DNA from: JAIVHA01 sp965367295 | GTDB lineage: Bacteria > Pseudomonadota > Gammaproteobacteria > DSM-19610 | Length of the DNA: 64,000 nt | NCBI GenBank assembly: GCA_965367295.1 | Contig: CBDUHN010000002.1 | Coordinates: 1 to 64,000 of the forward strand | Reading direction: 5' to 3' | In this document: positions 1-9,248 of the stretch, piece by piece | Position numbering within the stretch: position 1 is the first letter of the stretch | How the letters are laid out: every line of letters begins with the position of its first letter | The notes under the pieces: generated by a model | Databases searched by the model: none | What the model was told of the DNA's origin: nothing | Seen by the model: the letters and a program-made list of their open reading frames with translations, nothing else | Position numbers and translations under genes: made by a program

Positions 1-143
1 AAACCCCACCCGGAGCAAGACCAAATAGGGGAACATTGGCGTGGCCCGCGCTGTTCCCGGGTAGGTCGCTCGAGGTGTCCGGTGACGGGCATCCCAGATG
101 AATGACTGTCCTCGACAGAACCCGGCTTACCGGCCGGCTCCTT
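1..143 (+). ncRNA. rnpB: RNase P RNA (3' part, cut by window start)
   Basis: The first 140 or so bases read like the conserved 3' third of bacterial type A RNase P RNA: the segment with GGAGCAAGACCAAATAGGGG, then CCCGGGTAGG, then the universal GACAGAACCCGGCTTA block near the 3' end. RNase P RNA is the catalytic subunit that removes 5' leaders from pre-tRNAs. The 5' two thirds lie outside the window. The exact 3' end is estimated from the pairing of the last helix. A copy of the dispersed palindrome lies about 14 bases downstream, where a terminator would be expected. Confidence 0.93.
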
Positions 144-156
144 TCTGATTTTCGTT

Positions 157-174
157 GTCCGGATTCATTCGGAC
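157..174 (+). repeat. Dispersed palindromic repeat, copy at rnpB 3' side
   Basis: The sequence GTCCGGATTCATTCGGAC is a near-perfect palindrome (arms GTCCG/CGGAC). It belongs to a family with core TCCGAATTCATTCGGA found in several other intergenic gaps of this window. It sits between rnpB and miaB and could act in rnpB transcript ending, which is inference. Confidence 0.6.
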
Positions 175-344
175 GCCTTGTGTGGATTTTGCCGGGCTGC
201 GTCTAATCCCCTGATCGTCAAGCAGTATGCTTCCCGGTACCGGCCCGGGGCAGCGTCCCGCCGTCATCGGTAATGATGGAAAAAAACCGGTAAATCAGGT
301 ACCTTAGCCCGCTCCTCAGTAACCGACAGCATTCCAGAACAGGT

Positions 345-1712
345 ATGGCCGGCAAGCTCTATATCAAAACCTATGGATGTCAGATGAACGAGTACGACTC
401 GGGCAAGATCGCCGATGTGCTCGGGGCTTCCCATGGTCTGGAACTGACCGACGATCCGCAGCAGGCCGATGTGCTGTTGCTCAATACCTGTTCCATTCGC
501 GAAAAGGCTCAGGAAAAGGTGTTTTCACAGCTGGGGCAGTGGCGCGAATGGAAGGATGCGCGCCCGGACCTGGTGATCGGCGTCGGTGGTTGCGTGGCCA
601 GTCAGGAAGGTGAGGCGATCCGGGATCGGGCGCCCTACGTCGACGTGATCTTCGGCCCCCAGACCCTGCATCGCCTGCCCAATCTGCTCACCGATGCGCG
701 CCGCCAGCAGGGTGCCGTGGTGGATATCTCCTTTCCGGAAATCGAGAAATTCGACTCCCTGCCGGAACCGAAGGCCGATGGTCCCACCGCCTTCGTTTCC
801 ATCATGGAGGGTTGCAGCAAGTACTGTACCTTCTGCGTGGTGCCCTATACGCGCGGGGAAGAGGTCAGCCGTCCCTTCGATGACGTGATCGCCGAGGTGG
901 CAGCACTGGCGGCCCAGGGTGTGCGGGAAGTGAATCTGCTGGGCCAGAATGTAAATGCCTACCGTGGCCTGATGGCCGATGGCGACATCGCCGATCTTGG
1001 TTTGCTGATCAGCTTTGTGGCCGCCATCGACGGCATCGACCGTATTCGGTACACCACTTCCCATCCCCAGGAAATGAGCGACAGCATCATCCAGGCCTAC
1101 CGCGAGGTGCCGGAGCTGGTCAGCCATTTGCATCTGCCGGTGCAAAGCGGCTCCGACCGCATACTGGCCATGATGAAGCGCAATCACACGGCGCTGGAAT
1201 ACAAGTCGCGCATTCGCAAGCTGCGCGCGGCGCGTCCGGATATCAGTCTGTCGTCGGATTTCATCATCGGCTTTCCCGGTGAAACCGAGGCGGATTTCCA
1301 GGCCACCCTGGACCTGATCGATGAGATCGGTTTCGATCATTCCTTCAGCTTCATCTACAGCCGCCGTCCCGGCACCCCCGCCGCGGACCTGCCCGACGAT
1401 GTGCCGCTGGAAATAAAAAAAGAACGGCTGGCCATTTTGCAGCGACGCATCAGCGATCATGCCATCGGTATCAGTCAGGCCATGGTGGGCAGCGAGCAGC
1501 GCGTGCTGGTGGAGCGGCCCTCGCGCAAGGACCCCAACGAGCTGTCCGGCCGCACCGAGAACAACCGCGTGGTGAACTTCGCCGCCAGCCCGGACCTCAT
1601 CGGTCGTTTCGTGATGGTGCGCATCACGGCTGCGTTCCCCAATTCCCTGCGCGGCGAAGTGCTCGGCCTGGCCGAGCGCAAACCTGATACCAGTGCCGCC
1701 AGCTGGGGCTGA
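345..1712 (+). CDS. miaB: tRNA-2-methylthio-N6-dimethylallyladenosine synthase MiaB
   Basis: Radical-SAM methylthiotransferase that adds the methylthio group to i6A37 of tRNAs reading UNN codons. The N-terminal UPF0004 domain carries three cluster-binding cysteines (C12 in YGCQMN, C49 in NTCSIR, C83 in GGCVAS). The radical SAM CxxxCxxC is C157/C161/C164 in GCSKYCTFCVVPYTRG. A C-terminal TRAM domain follows from about residue 375. The length of 455 aa is normal. It heads the miaB-phoH-ybeY-corC-lnt cluster, an order widely kept in gammaproteobacteria. The Shine-Dalgarno is weak (CAGG just before the ATG), but the start matches the family N-terminus. Confidence 0.97.
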   Translation: MAGKLYIKTYGCQMNEYDSGKIADVLGASHGLELTDDPQQADVLLLNTCSIREKAQEKVFSQLGQWREWKDARPDLVIGVGGCVASQEGEAIRDRAPYVDVIFGPQTLHRLPNLLTDARRQQGAVVDISFPEIEKFDSLPEPKADGPTAFVSIMEGCSKYCTFCVVPYTRGEEVSRPFDDVIAEVAALAAQGVREVNLLGQNVNAYRGLMADGDIADLGLLISFVAAIDGIDRIRYTTSHPQEMSDSIIQAYREVPELVSHLHLPVQSGSDRILAMMKRNHTALEYKSRIRKLRAARPDISLSSDFIIGFPGETEADFQATLDLIDEIGFDHSFSFIYSRRPGTPAADLPDDVPLEIKKERLAILQRRISDHAIGISQAMVGSEQRVLVERPSRKDPNELSGRTENNRVVNFAASPDLIGRFVMVRITAAFPNSLRGEVLGLAERKPDTSAASWG

Positions 1713-1739
1713 TACCTTTTTGTTCATCTGAGTATACCG

Positions 1740-2729
1740 TTGGATCCTTCCCCCTCATCCCTGGAACTCGTGCTCGAACCGGCCGACAACGAACGGCTGG
1801 CCAATCTCTGTGGTCAGTTCGATGAACACCTGCGTCAACTGGAAGAGCGTCTCGAAGTGGAGATCAGTAATCGCGGTAACCATTTTCATATCAATGGTGA
1901 TGCGGTATCGACCCGCGTTACCGGTACCCTGCTGAAGGAACTCTACGCCAGCACCGAAGACAGCGCCCTGAGCCCCGAATCGGTACACCTGTTCCTGCAG
2001 CAGGCGGGACTGGAGGATATGGTGGAACAGACCGGCGATGACAGCCGGCCGGCCGCCATGGTGATCCAGATCCGCCGTGCCAATATCCGCAGCCGCGGCC
2101 GGCACCAGCAGCAATACCTGCAGGGTGTGCTCGAAAACGACGTAAATTTCGGTATCGGCCCCGCCGGTACCGGCAAGACCTACCTGGCGGTGGCCTGCGC
2201 GGTACAGGCGCTGGAACAGGAACGGGTGCGGCGTCTGGTGCTGGTGCGCCCGGCGGTGGAGGCGGGCGAGCGGCTCGGTTTCCTGCCCGGCGACCTGACC
2301 CAGAAGGTCGATCCCTACCTGCGTCCGCTCTATGATGCCCTGTATGAAATGCTTGGTTTCGACAAGGTGATGAAACTCATCGAACGGAATGTGATCGAGA
2401 TTGCACCGCTGGCCTTCATGCGCGGCCGCACCCTGAACGATTCCTTCATCATCCTGGACGAGGCCCAGAACACCACGGTGGAACAGATGAAGATGTTCCT
2501 CACCCGCATCGGCTTCGGCTCCACGGCGGTGATCACCGGTGATGTCACCCAGATCGACCTGCCCAAATCCACCGCCTCGGGACTCAGGCACGCCATTCGG
2601 GTGCTGGAAGGAGTGGACGGAATCTGCTTCACTCACTTTGATGCCCGTGATGTGGTGCGTCATCCCATGGTGCAGCGCATCCTGCGCGCCTATGCCCGCC
2701 ACGAGACGGAAGAGGACCAGCATGATTGA
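1740..2729 (+). CDS. ybeZ: PhoH-like ATPase (YbeZ)
   Basis: PhoH-family P-loop NTPase, 329 aa, the usual partner of YbeY in RNA and ribosome quality control. Walker A is GPAGTGKT at about residue 141, Walker B is FIILDEAQN at about 237, and the family-typical HFDARDVVRHPMVQRI lies near the C-terminus. The N-terminal part aligns with E. coli YbeZ (LEPADNERLANLCGQFDEHL). The start appears to be TTG at 1740, the only start codon that leaves the short leader typical of the family. No strong ribosome binding site is visible. It begins 27 bases after miaB and overlaps ybeY by 8 bases, which suggests translational coupling. Its biochemical role in bacteria is still loosely defined. Confidence 0.94.
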   Translation: MDPSPSSLELVLEPADNERLANLCGQFDEHLRQLEERLEVEISNRGNHFHINGDAVSTRVTGTLLKELYASTEDSALSPESVHLFLQQAGLEDMVEQTGDDSRPAAMVIQIRRANIRSRGRHQQQYLQGVLENDVNFGIGPAGTGKTYLAVACAVQALEQERVRRLVLVRPAVEAGERLGFLPGDLTQKVDPYLRPLYDALYEMLGFDKVMKLIERNVIEIAPLAFMRGRTLNDSFIILDEAQNTTVEQMKMFLTRIGFGSTAVITGDVTQIDLPKSTASGLRHAIRVLEGVDGICFTHFDARDVVRHPMVQRILRAYARHETEEDQHD

Positions 2730-3225
2730 GCCCATCATCGTGACCGGCGAACAGGCTACCCTCGACGTGCAGGTGGCGCTGGAGGCTGAAGGGTTGCCGA
2801 GCCCGGAGCAGTTGCTGCACTGGGTCGAGATGGCGCTGGAAGAGGCGAACCACGGCTCCGAGCTGGTGGTGCGCATCGTCGACGAGGCCGAGAGCGCAGA
2901 ACTGAACGAGACTTACCGTGGCAAGACCGGTCCCACCAACGTGTTGTCGTTCCCCTTCGACATGCCGCCGGAGGTGGAGGAATTGCACCTGCTCGGCGAT
3001 CTGGTGATCTGCGCCCCCGTGGTGCAGCGTGAGGCGGCCGAGCAGGGCAAGCCGCTGCAGGCCCACTGGGCGCACATGCTGGTGCACGGTACCCTGCATC
3101 TGCAGGGGTATGACCACCAGAACGATGAACAAGCCACCGAGATGGAAAGGCTTGAACAGCAAATCATGGCCCGGTTAGGCTATGCGGACCCCTACCACGA
3201 GGAGGAAGACCATACCCGGCATTAG
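2722..3225 (+). CDS. ybeY: Endoribonuclease YbeY (16S rRNA 3' maturation)
   Basis: Zn-dependent single-strand endoribonuclease for 16S rRNA 3' maturation and ribosome quality control; 167 aa. The metal-binding signature HGTLHLQGYDH near residue 115 supplies the three histidines. TNVLSFPFD is the other conserved family block. An open frame extends further upstream inside phoH, but the ATG at 2722 gives the standard N-terminus and an 8-base overlap with the phoH stop, so I use it. It lies between phoH-like and corC, as in E. coli. Confidence 0.95.
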   Translation: MIEPIIVTGEQATLDVQVALEAEGLPSPEQLLHWVEMALEEANHGSELVVRIVDEAESAELNETYRGKTGPTNVLSFPFDMPPEVEELHLLGDLVICAPVVQREAAEQGKPLQAHWAHMLVHGTLHLQGYDHQNDEQATEMERLEQQIMARLGYADPYHEEEDHTRH

Positions 3226-3249
3226 GTTCCGTTTCAGGGACGCAGCGGT

Positions 3250-4149
3250 GTGTCGGGTATTCAACAATCCATGAGCGAAGATCGACCTAGTACGGGTTCC
3301 ACTCAACGATCCTGGCGTGACCGTATCAGCCAGGCCCTGTTGGCGGAACCGAAGGATCGCGAGCAACTGATCCAGTTATTGCGTGATGCCCAGCGCCGCG
3401 CACTGTTTGATGCCGATGCCCTGGCCATGATCGAGGGGGTGTTGCAGGTGTCGGAGATGCAGGTGCGCGATATCATGATCCCCCGCTCGCAGATGGAAGT
3501 GTTGAGTCGCGAGGGTTCGCCGGCGGATATGCTGCCGACCATCGTGGAGTCAGGCCATTCCCGCTTCCCGGTCATCGGCGAAAGTCGCGACGAGGTGGTG
3601 GGGATCCTGCTGGCCAAGGATCTGCTGCGTTTCTTCGCTTCCGACAATAGCGAAAGTTTCAATATCCGCGAGGTGCTTCGCCCCGCAGTGTTCATCCCGG
3701 AAAGCAAGCGCCTCAATGTGCTGCTCAAGGAATTCCGTTCCAATCGCAATCATATCGCCATCGTGGTGGATGAATACGGTGGCGTGGCCGGCATGGTCAC
3801 CATCGAGGACGTGCTGGAACAGATCGTCGGCGAGATCGAGGATGAGCACGATCTGGACGAGGATTATTACATCCGTAAACACAGCGAAACCCATTTCACT
3901 GTGAAGGCCCTGACGCCCATCGAGGACTTCAACGAATATTTTGAAACCGGTTTCAGCGACGAGGAGTTCGACACCATCGGCGGCTTGCTGGTACACGAAT
4001 TCGGTCACCTGCCCAAGCGTGGGGAAACGGTCAGCATCGACAATTTCCTGTTCAAGGTATTGCGGGCCGATAACCGGCGCATTCACATGTTTCATTTGTC
4101 CGTGTTACCGGTACCCAAGGTGGAGCATCCCGCCGCCACGGTTTCCTGA
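3250..4149 (+). CDS. corC: HlyC/CorC-family CBS protein (CorC)
   Basis: CBS-domain protein of the CorC/YbeX family, linked to Mg2+/Co2+ homeostasis and, in E. coli, to ribosome function. It is cytoplasmic with no membrane segment. Two CBS motifs (about residues 75-195) begin at VRDIMIPRSQM and contain SRFPVIGE and VDEYGGVAGMVTIEDVLE. A C-terminal CorC_HlyC domain contains FDTIGGLLVHEFGHLPKRGE. The start is GTG at 3250, with AGGGA nine bases upstream; an in-frame ATG at 3271 is the alternative and would drop seven residues. The length of 299 aa is close to the family norm. Confidence 0.93.
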   Translation: MSGIQQSMSEDRPSTGSTQRSWRDRISQALLAEPKDREQLIQLLRDAQRRALFDADALAMIEGVLQVSEMQVRDIMIPRSQMEVLSREGSPADMLPTIVESGHSRFPVIGESRDEVVGILLAKDLLRFFASDNSESFNIREVLRPAVFIPESKRLNVLLKEFRSNRNHIAIVVDEYGGVAGMVTIEDVLEQIVGEIEDEHDLDEDYYIRKHSETHFTVKALTPIEDFNEYFETGFSDEEFDTIGGLLVHEFGHLPKRGETVSIDNFLFKVLRADNRRIHMFHLSVLPVPKVEHPAATVS

Positions 4150-4227
4150 GCCTGGCCAGCATGCGGACAACGCTCGGGATTGCGGTGCCGGCGCGGATGA
4201 CATCTTCAGTCGTGCAGGGATGCGCCG

Positions 4228-5763
4228 TTGAATAATTCCGTTAACTGGAGTGCCGGCTGGAAAGGGGATGCGGCGGCATTGCTGGTAGGTGCGGTACTGC
4301 CGCTGGCCTTCTCCCCTTTCGATCTCCAGCCGCTCGCCTATTTCACCCTGGCCGGCTTCTTTCTGTTGCAGAACGGACTTGCACCACGCCGCGCCCTGCT
4401 GCGTGGCTGGTATTTCGGCCTTGGCCTGTTCGGCGTCGGCGTGTCCTGGGTCTATGTCAGTATTCATTACTACGGCAATGCCGGCATCGCCGCTTCATCC
4501 AGTATCGCCCTGGTGCTGGTGGCGGCCATGGCGTGCTACCCGGCGCTGGTCGCCTATGGCATCAGCCGAACCGGCACCACTCCCAACTGGATGCGCCACC
4601 TACTATTGTGGCCTGCCGCCTGGGTGCTCGCGGAATGGCTGCGTGGCTGGATACTGACGGGGTTTCCCTGGCTCAACCTCGGCTACAGCCAGATCGATGC
4701 GCCGCTGGTGGGGTTTGCCCCGGTGTTCGGGGTCTACGCTGTGTCATGGGTTACTGCATTGGCAGCCGGCTTGCTGGCGCAGGCCTGGACCGTGCGGCGC
4801 AGCTGGCAGTCGGGCGGCTGGCTCGGTGGCCTGCTGTTGTTGCTGCTGCTTGGGCTGGTACTCAATTCCATCACCTGGACCCAGCCCGACGGCAAGCGTA
4901 TTCGCGTAAGTCTGCTGCAGGGCAATATTCCCCAGGACCAGAAATGGCTGCCCGAGCAACGTGTGGCGACGGTGGATCGCTATGCGAGCCTGAGTCGCGA
5001 CAATAAAGCCAGCCAGCTGATCATCTGGCCGGAAACCGCGATTCCCGCCTTCTATCACCAGATCGAGGATGATCTGCTGCCGCAGCTGCAGGAAGCCGCC
5101 GAACGCTGGCATGCCGATCTGCTGATCGGTATCCCGGTGCTGGACCGGGACAACTGGCAATACTACAACGCGGTGATGTCCGTCGGCCGTAGTCATGGTT
5201 TTTATTACAAGCAACACCTGGTGCCCTTCGGTGAATACATGCCACTGCGGCCCGTGCTGGAAAATTTCCTCTCGGCGATCGATCTGGCGATGGCCGATTT
5301 TACCGAAGGTGCGCCGGATCAGACTTTGCTGCAAGGGGCGAAACAACCTATTGGAACCTCCATCTGTTACGAAGTGGCCTTCGGTGAAGAGGTCATTCGC
5401 TCCCTGCCGGAGGCCCGGTTGCTGGTGAACGTCAGCAACGATGGCTGGTTCGGCGATTCCCTGGCGCCGCACCAGCATCTGCAGATTGCCCGTATGCGCG
5501 CGCGGGAAACCGAACGCTATATGCTGCGTGCCACCAACACCGGTATCTCCGCCATCATCGATGACCGCGGCCAGGTGGAACAACGCAGCCAGCAATTCGA
5601 AGTGGCGGTGCTTACCGGCAAGGTGCAGCCGCGCCGTGGCGCAACCCCCTATGTGAACTGGGGGAACGGGCCGGTGGTGAGTGGTGCGATGCTGGTGTTG
5701 CTGCTGGGACTCTGGCGGACATACCGACAGAAAAAACCAGGAATAATGCCTGTGAAAAGATAA
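4228..5763 (+). CDS. lnt: Apolipoprotein N-acyltransferase
   Basis: Inner-membrane enzyme that N-acylates the lipid-modified cysteine of lipoproteins, the last step of lipoprotein maturation. About six N-terminal membrane segments (residues 15-215) are followed by a periplasmic nitrilase-fold domain. The catalytic residues are visible: E269 in IIWPETAIPAF, K328 in YYKQHLVPFGEYMP and C380 in SICYEVAFGE. A final membrane helix lies near residue 485. The start is TTG at 4228, preceded by AGGGA at a spacing of about seven. It is the last gene of the cluster; a short run of C and G (CCCCC...GGGGG, 5767-5791) just after the stop could form a weak hairpin. Confidence 0.96.
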   Translation: MNNSVNWSAGWKGDAAALLVGAVLPLAFSPFDLQPLAYFTLAGFFLLQNGLAPRRALLRGWYFGLGLFGVGVSWVYVSIHYYGNAGIAASSSIALVLVAAMACYPALVAYGISRTGTTPNWMRHLLLWPAAWVLAEWLRGWILTGFPWLNLGYSQIDAPLVGFAPVFGVYAVSWVTALAAGLLAQAWTVRRSWQSGGWLGGLLLLLLLGLVLNSITWTQPDGKRIRVSLLQGNIPQDQKWLPEQRVATVDRYASLSRDNKASQLIIWPETAIPAFYHQIEDDLLPQLQEAAERWHADLLIGIPVLDRDNWQYYNAVMSVGRSHGFYYKQHLVPFGEYMPLRPVLENFLSAIDLAMADFTEGAPDQTLLQGAKQPIGTSICYEVAFGEEVIRSLPEARLLVNVSNDGWFGDSLAPHQHLQIARMRARETERYMLRATNTGISAIIDDRGQVEQRSQQFEVAVLTGKVQPRRGATPYVNWGNGPVVSGAMLVLLLGLWRTYRQKKPGIMPVKR

Positions 5764-5911
5764 TAACCCCCGTCTCACGGAGGGAAGGGGGCGTATTCAC
5801 GCAGTGGGGTATGAATCAGGGGGCTGCTGCTGGTTCCGCAGGCGCTGCACAACAGGCTGACGACCTTGCCATGTGGGCCATGGTCGGACAGGCCCCGGCA
5901 GCTGCAGGCAT

Positions 5912-7546
5912 TCAGCCGATCTGCTCCCGAGCCTTGTCGCGTACCCGCTCGGTCAGTTTTTTCATATTCAGTCCCTGAACGTTTTCCGCGACCACGACGT
6001 AGGGCTGCTCATCCTCACCGAGTGCATCGTGTTGGCTGAGTTGGTGATCGAGGACTTCGATGCCGGCATCGGAGGCTTCGCTGTCGGCACTTTTCCGGGT
6101 ATGAATCCGTTCGCGCAGCAACTCGTCGGGGGCACGTACATCCAGGATGATGAAGGGCACGCCGATGGTACGGGCCAGTTTATGCATGAGGTCGCGATGT
6201 TCCCGGTTGAGGAAGGTGGCATCGAGGATCGCGGGGCAACCGGCATCGAGGATCATGTAGGCGATGGCCTGCAGGCGGCGATAGGTTTCCTGGGTGATGT
6301 CGGGGCGGTAGATACCCTGACCCACTGCGTTCGGTACCTTGTCGGAGTGGTTGAGATTGAACATGCGTTTGCGCTCCACGTCGGAGCGTACCCGCAGAGC
6401 GGTGATGGATTCCGAGAGCCGTTTGCTCAACCAGGTCTTGCCGGAGCCGGACAGGCCATGGGTGATGATCAGCGGTGTCATCTCTGGCGGGTCTGTGAAG
6501 CGCCGGGCAGTTTGGAGGTAATGGGTGAATACCTCATCCAGTTGCCGGTGATCCTGTTGTTGCTCCTGCCGCTGATGTGCCTGGATGATGGCCACCTTGG
6601 CGCGCACCATGGCACGGTAGACGATGTAGAAGCGGAGTGAGGCCAGCCCGAGGTAGTCGCCCGTGTGTTCGAGGTAGCGATTCATCAGGCGCATGGCAAG
6701 GTTCTGGTAGCCGCGTTGCCCCAGGTCCATGACCAGAAACGCCACATCGTTCATGACATCGATCCAGCGCAGGGATTCACTGAATTCCAACCGGTCGAAC
6801 AGGGTGATCCGGTCATGGAACAGGGCGATATTGCCAAGGTGCAGATCGCCATGGCATTCGCGTATCCAGCCGTTGTGGCGACGTTGCTGGAAATCACCCT
6901 GCAGCACCAGTAGTGACTGCTCTGTCCAGCGCCGGATTTCATCCAGGGTGTCACGGCCTTCGGGATCGGTCAGCAGCGAGGAGATCTGGCTGAAATTTTC
7001 CAGCACCGGCCGGCGCACCTCGGCGGCTTCTCCATAGCTGCAATCCAGCGGGGCGGCTGGTGCCTGCATGTGGAAGGTCGCCAGCTGATCGGCCAGTGCA
7101 TCGATATGCATGTCGCGCAGCTCACCGCGCTCGGTAACATGGTCGAGCCGCAGGTTTTCGTCAAACTGCCGCATCTTGACCGCATATTCGAGCAGCGGCC
7201 CCTCACCATCGAGTTCAGGGTGATGCAGGTCACCGGTGACCTTTACCAGTCCCAGGTAGAGTTCCGGTGCAAGCGGCTGGTTGAGACGGAGTTCCTCTTC
7301 GCAGTAGAAATAGCGCCGCTCGGGATTACTGAAGTCAAGGAAGCCGAGGTTGACCGGTTTCTTGAATTTGTAGGCGTATTCACCAGTGAGCAGAATATAG
7401 GAGATATGGGTTTCGATGATCTGGAACTGCTGCACGGGATGGGGGAAATACTCGGGTTTACGCAGGCGTTTCACCAGCGTATGAAGTTCATCGCTGCTGG
7501 CTACCGGATGTTGCCGCAGACCGGGTTGATGAACATGTACCACCAT
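5912..7546 (-). CDS. Two-domain aminoglycoside-phosphotransferase-like / P-loop kinase
   Basis: Fusion of an APH-type kinase domain (residues about 30-330, catalytic loop ECHGDLHLGNI and later FDRLEF) with a C-terminal P-loop kinase domain (about 345-520, Walker A HGLSGSGKTWLSKRL), 544 aa. This architecture is known in proteobacteria (COG2187 plus an AAA/gluconate-kinase-like domain), but the substrate is unknown. I place the start at the ATG at 7546, because AGGAAAGGGGG sits ten bases before it; a TTG 36 bases further upstream is also open. It stands alone, convergent with lnt. Antibiotic resistance should not be assumed from the APH fold. Confidence 0.85.
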   Translation of the reverse strand: MVVHVHQPGLRQHPVASSDELHTLVKRLRKPEYFPHPVQQFQIIETHISYILLTGEYAYKFKKPVNLGFLDFSNPERRYFYCEEELRLNQPLAPELYLGLVKVTGDLHHPELDGEGPLLEYAVKMRQFDENLRLDHVTERGELRDMHIDALADQLATFHMQAPAAPLDCSYGEAAEVRRPVLENFSQISSLLTDPEGRDTLDEIRRWTEQSLLVLQGDFQQRRHNGWIRECHGDLHLGNIALFHDRITLFDRLEFSESLRWIDVMNDVAFLVMDLGQRGYQNLAMRLMNRYLEHTGDYLGLASLRFYIVYRAMVRAKVAIIQAHQRQEQQQDHRQLDEVFTHYLQTARRFTDPPEMTPLIITHGLSGSGKTWLSKRLSESITALRVRSDVERKRMFNLNHSDKVPNAVGQGIYRPDITQETYRRLQAIAYMILDAGCPAILDATFLNREHRDLMHKLARTIGVPFIILDVRAPDELLRERIHTRKSADSEASDAGIEVLDHQLSQHDALGEDEQPYVVVAENVQGLNMKKLTERVRDKAREQIG

Positions 7547-7679
7547 GGCCGTCAGGCCCCCTTTCCTAGTCGCATGAATCAAAACAGCGATTCAATTCGC
7601 TAGAGGGTATTCTCGGCAACAGGGGGGGAACCTACATTGATACGGGTCAATAAGGAGGCAGAAATGGCAGTAATATAAG

Positions 7680-9119
7680 CTACTGTGCAAATTCGGTTTT
7701 TTTTCGCATGGACCATTTCAGCAGGGGCGGGGCCATAAGGGTGGTGACCACCACCATGAGTACCACAGCGGAGAAGAGTTCGTCACCGATCACGCCGAGG
7801 GTCTTGCCGATGGAGGCGAAGATCAGCCCTACCTCGCCGCGCGGCAGCATACCGAAGCCCACCGCCAACCGGTTCACGCCGCGACCGGTGACCAGACCGC
7901 TGGCCAGCTTGCCCAGGATCGCCGCCACCAACAGGCCGGTGGCGAGCACGATGACATCCCAGTCCAGCAGTTTTTCCAGTTTTACCTGAATGCCCATCAA
8001 CACGAAGAAGATGGGCACCAGGATCACCTCCAGGGGCATGACCATTTCCTTGATACTGTATTTGCGGGGCTGTTTGACACACTCCTGGTCGAAGTAGGCA
8101 TCGTGGAGGATCACGCCGGCGGTGAAGGCGCCGATGATGGTGGCCAGTCCGGCCAGGTTGGCAAACCAGGCCAGCACCATCACGAACAGGTAGGAGATGA
8201 TCATCTTGGCCTCGATGATGTCCAGGCACTTGACCATCCGCACCGCAAACCGAAGGAAGTAGGGACTCACCAGGATAGCGGCTGCCAGGAACAGCAGGGC
8301 CACGATGGAGGTCATGATGATGCTGGCGATATCGATACCACCGGAAACGACAATGCCCGTGATGATAGCCAGTATGATGAGGCCGAGAATGTCATCGATA
8401 ACGGCGGCGCCCAGCACAATATGGGCCTCGCGGGAGCTGCCCTGCCGGATGTCTTCCAATACCCGCGCGGTAATGCCGACGCTGGTGGCACCCAGAGTGG
8501 CGGCGATGAACAGGTCACTGTTGGTGGACAGGCCCGGCATCAGCAGCCTGGCGGCGATAAAGCCCAGCAGGAAGGGCGCGATCACACCGACGATGGCGAC
8601 GCGGGTGGAGCTGCCGCCGACGCTGCGCAATTCATTGAGATTGGTGTCGAGTCCCACCAGGAACAGCAGGAAGATGGCCCCGTAGCGGGAGAAGATATCT
8701 ACGGTATGGGCCACCTGCAGGATCTCGCCGCCATTCGGACCGCGCAGTGCCGCCAGGGCCGCGCTGGCCTCATGGATGCCCAGGGCATGGGAGGCCGCCT
8801 CTTCGAGGGTTTCGCCGTTGAAGGTCAGTTCGATCATGTCGAACACCGCCGGACCCTCACGCAGGATCAGGATCAGATCAATGCCCAACAGGTACGCGAC
8901 ATTGCCGAGCAGGATACCCATGACCAGCTCGCCCAGCACCGAAGGCTGCCCCAGCCAGCGGGCGCCGAAGCGGCCGAGTACGGCAAAGAACAGGATACCG
9001 GTCACCCCGAGGATCACCGGGGCGATGGGATCGCTGTGCAGCATGGGATTGCCGGCCCAGGCCTGGCCAGTCAGGGCGCAACAGCCCAGTGTGAGCAGGA
9101 GGAATACCCGCAGGTTCAT
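7680..9119 (-). CDS. CPA2-family cation:proton antiporter
   Basis: Membrane antiporter of the NapA/KefB type, 479 aa with about 12 or 13 helices. An extra N-terminal hydrophobic stretch ending in GQAWAG looks like a cleavable signal or an additional helix. The motif GAAVIDDILGLIIL contains the Asp-Asp pair used by electrogenic Na+/H+ members. There is no C-terminal RCK/TrkA domain, so a KefB-type glutathione-gated K+ system is unlikely. An unusual hydrophilic loop of roughly 50 residues (FNGETLEEAASHALG...) separates the early helices. It lies 129 bases downstream of hupE on the same strand, with a hairpin between them. The transported ion is not decided by the sequence. Confidence 0.85.
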   Translation of the reverse strand: MNLRVFLLLTLGCCALTGQAWAGNPMLHSDPIAPVILGVTGILFFAVLGRFGARWLGQPSVLGELVMGILLGNVAYLLGIDLILILREGPAVFDMIELTFNGETLEEAASHALGIHEASAALAALRGPNGGEILQVAHTVDIFSRYGAIFLLFLVGLDTNLNELRSVGGSSTRVAIVGVIAPFLLGFIAARLLMPGLSTNSDLFIAATLGATSVGITARVLEDIRQGSSREAHIVLGAAVIDDILGLIILAIITGIVVSGGIDIASIIMTSIVALLFLAAAILVSPYFLRFAVRMVKCLDIIEAKMIISYLFVMVLAWFANLAGLATIIGAFTAGVILHDAYFDQECVKQPRKYSIKEMVMPLEVILVPIFFVLMGIQVKLEKLLDWDVIVLATGLLVAAILGKLASGLVTGRGVNRLAVGFGMLPRGEVGLIFASIGKTLGVIGDELFSAVVLMVVVTTLMAPPLLKWSMRKKTEFAQ

Positions 9120-9210
9120 AGCAGTCCAGTGTAGTGAAACCCCGCCGGGGATATTGATCCGGATTGGCTTTGGTGTGAAAACCGGCCGCGCAGGGGAGCG
9201 GCGGGCCGTC

Positions 9211-9231
9211 TCCTCTCCCGCCGGGAGAGGA
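9211..9231 (-). terminator. Hairpin after hupE
   Basis: Arms TCCTCTCCCG and CGGGAGAGGA form a 10-bp inverted repeat around a single central base. It starts 18 bases downstream of the hupE stop on the minus strand. There is no T-run after it, so it may be a weak terminator or simply a repetitive palindrome; GGGGGAGAGGGGG follows on the plus strand. Confidence 0.4.
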
Positions 9232-9248
9232 CCGGGGGAGAGGGGGGA

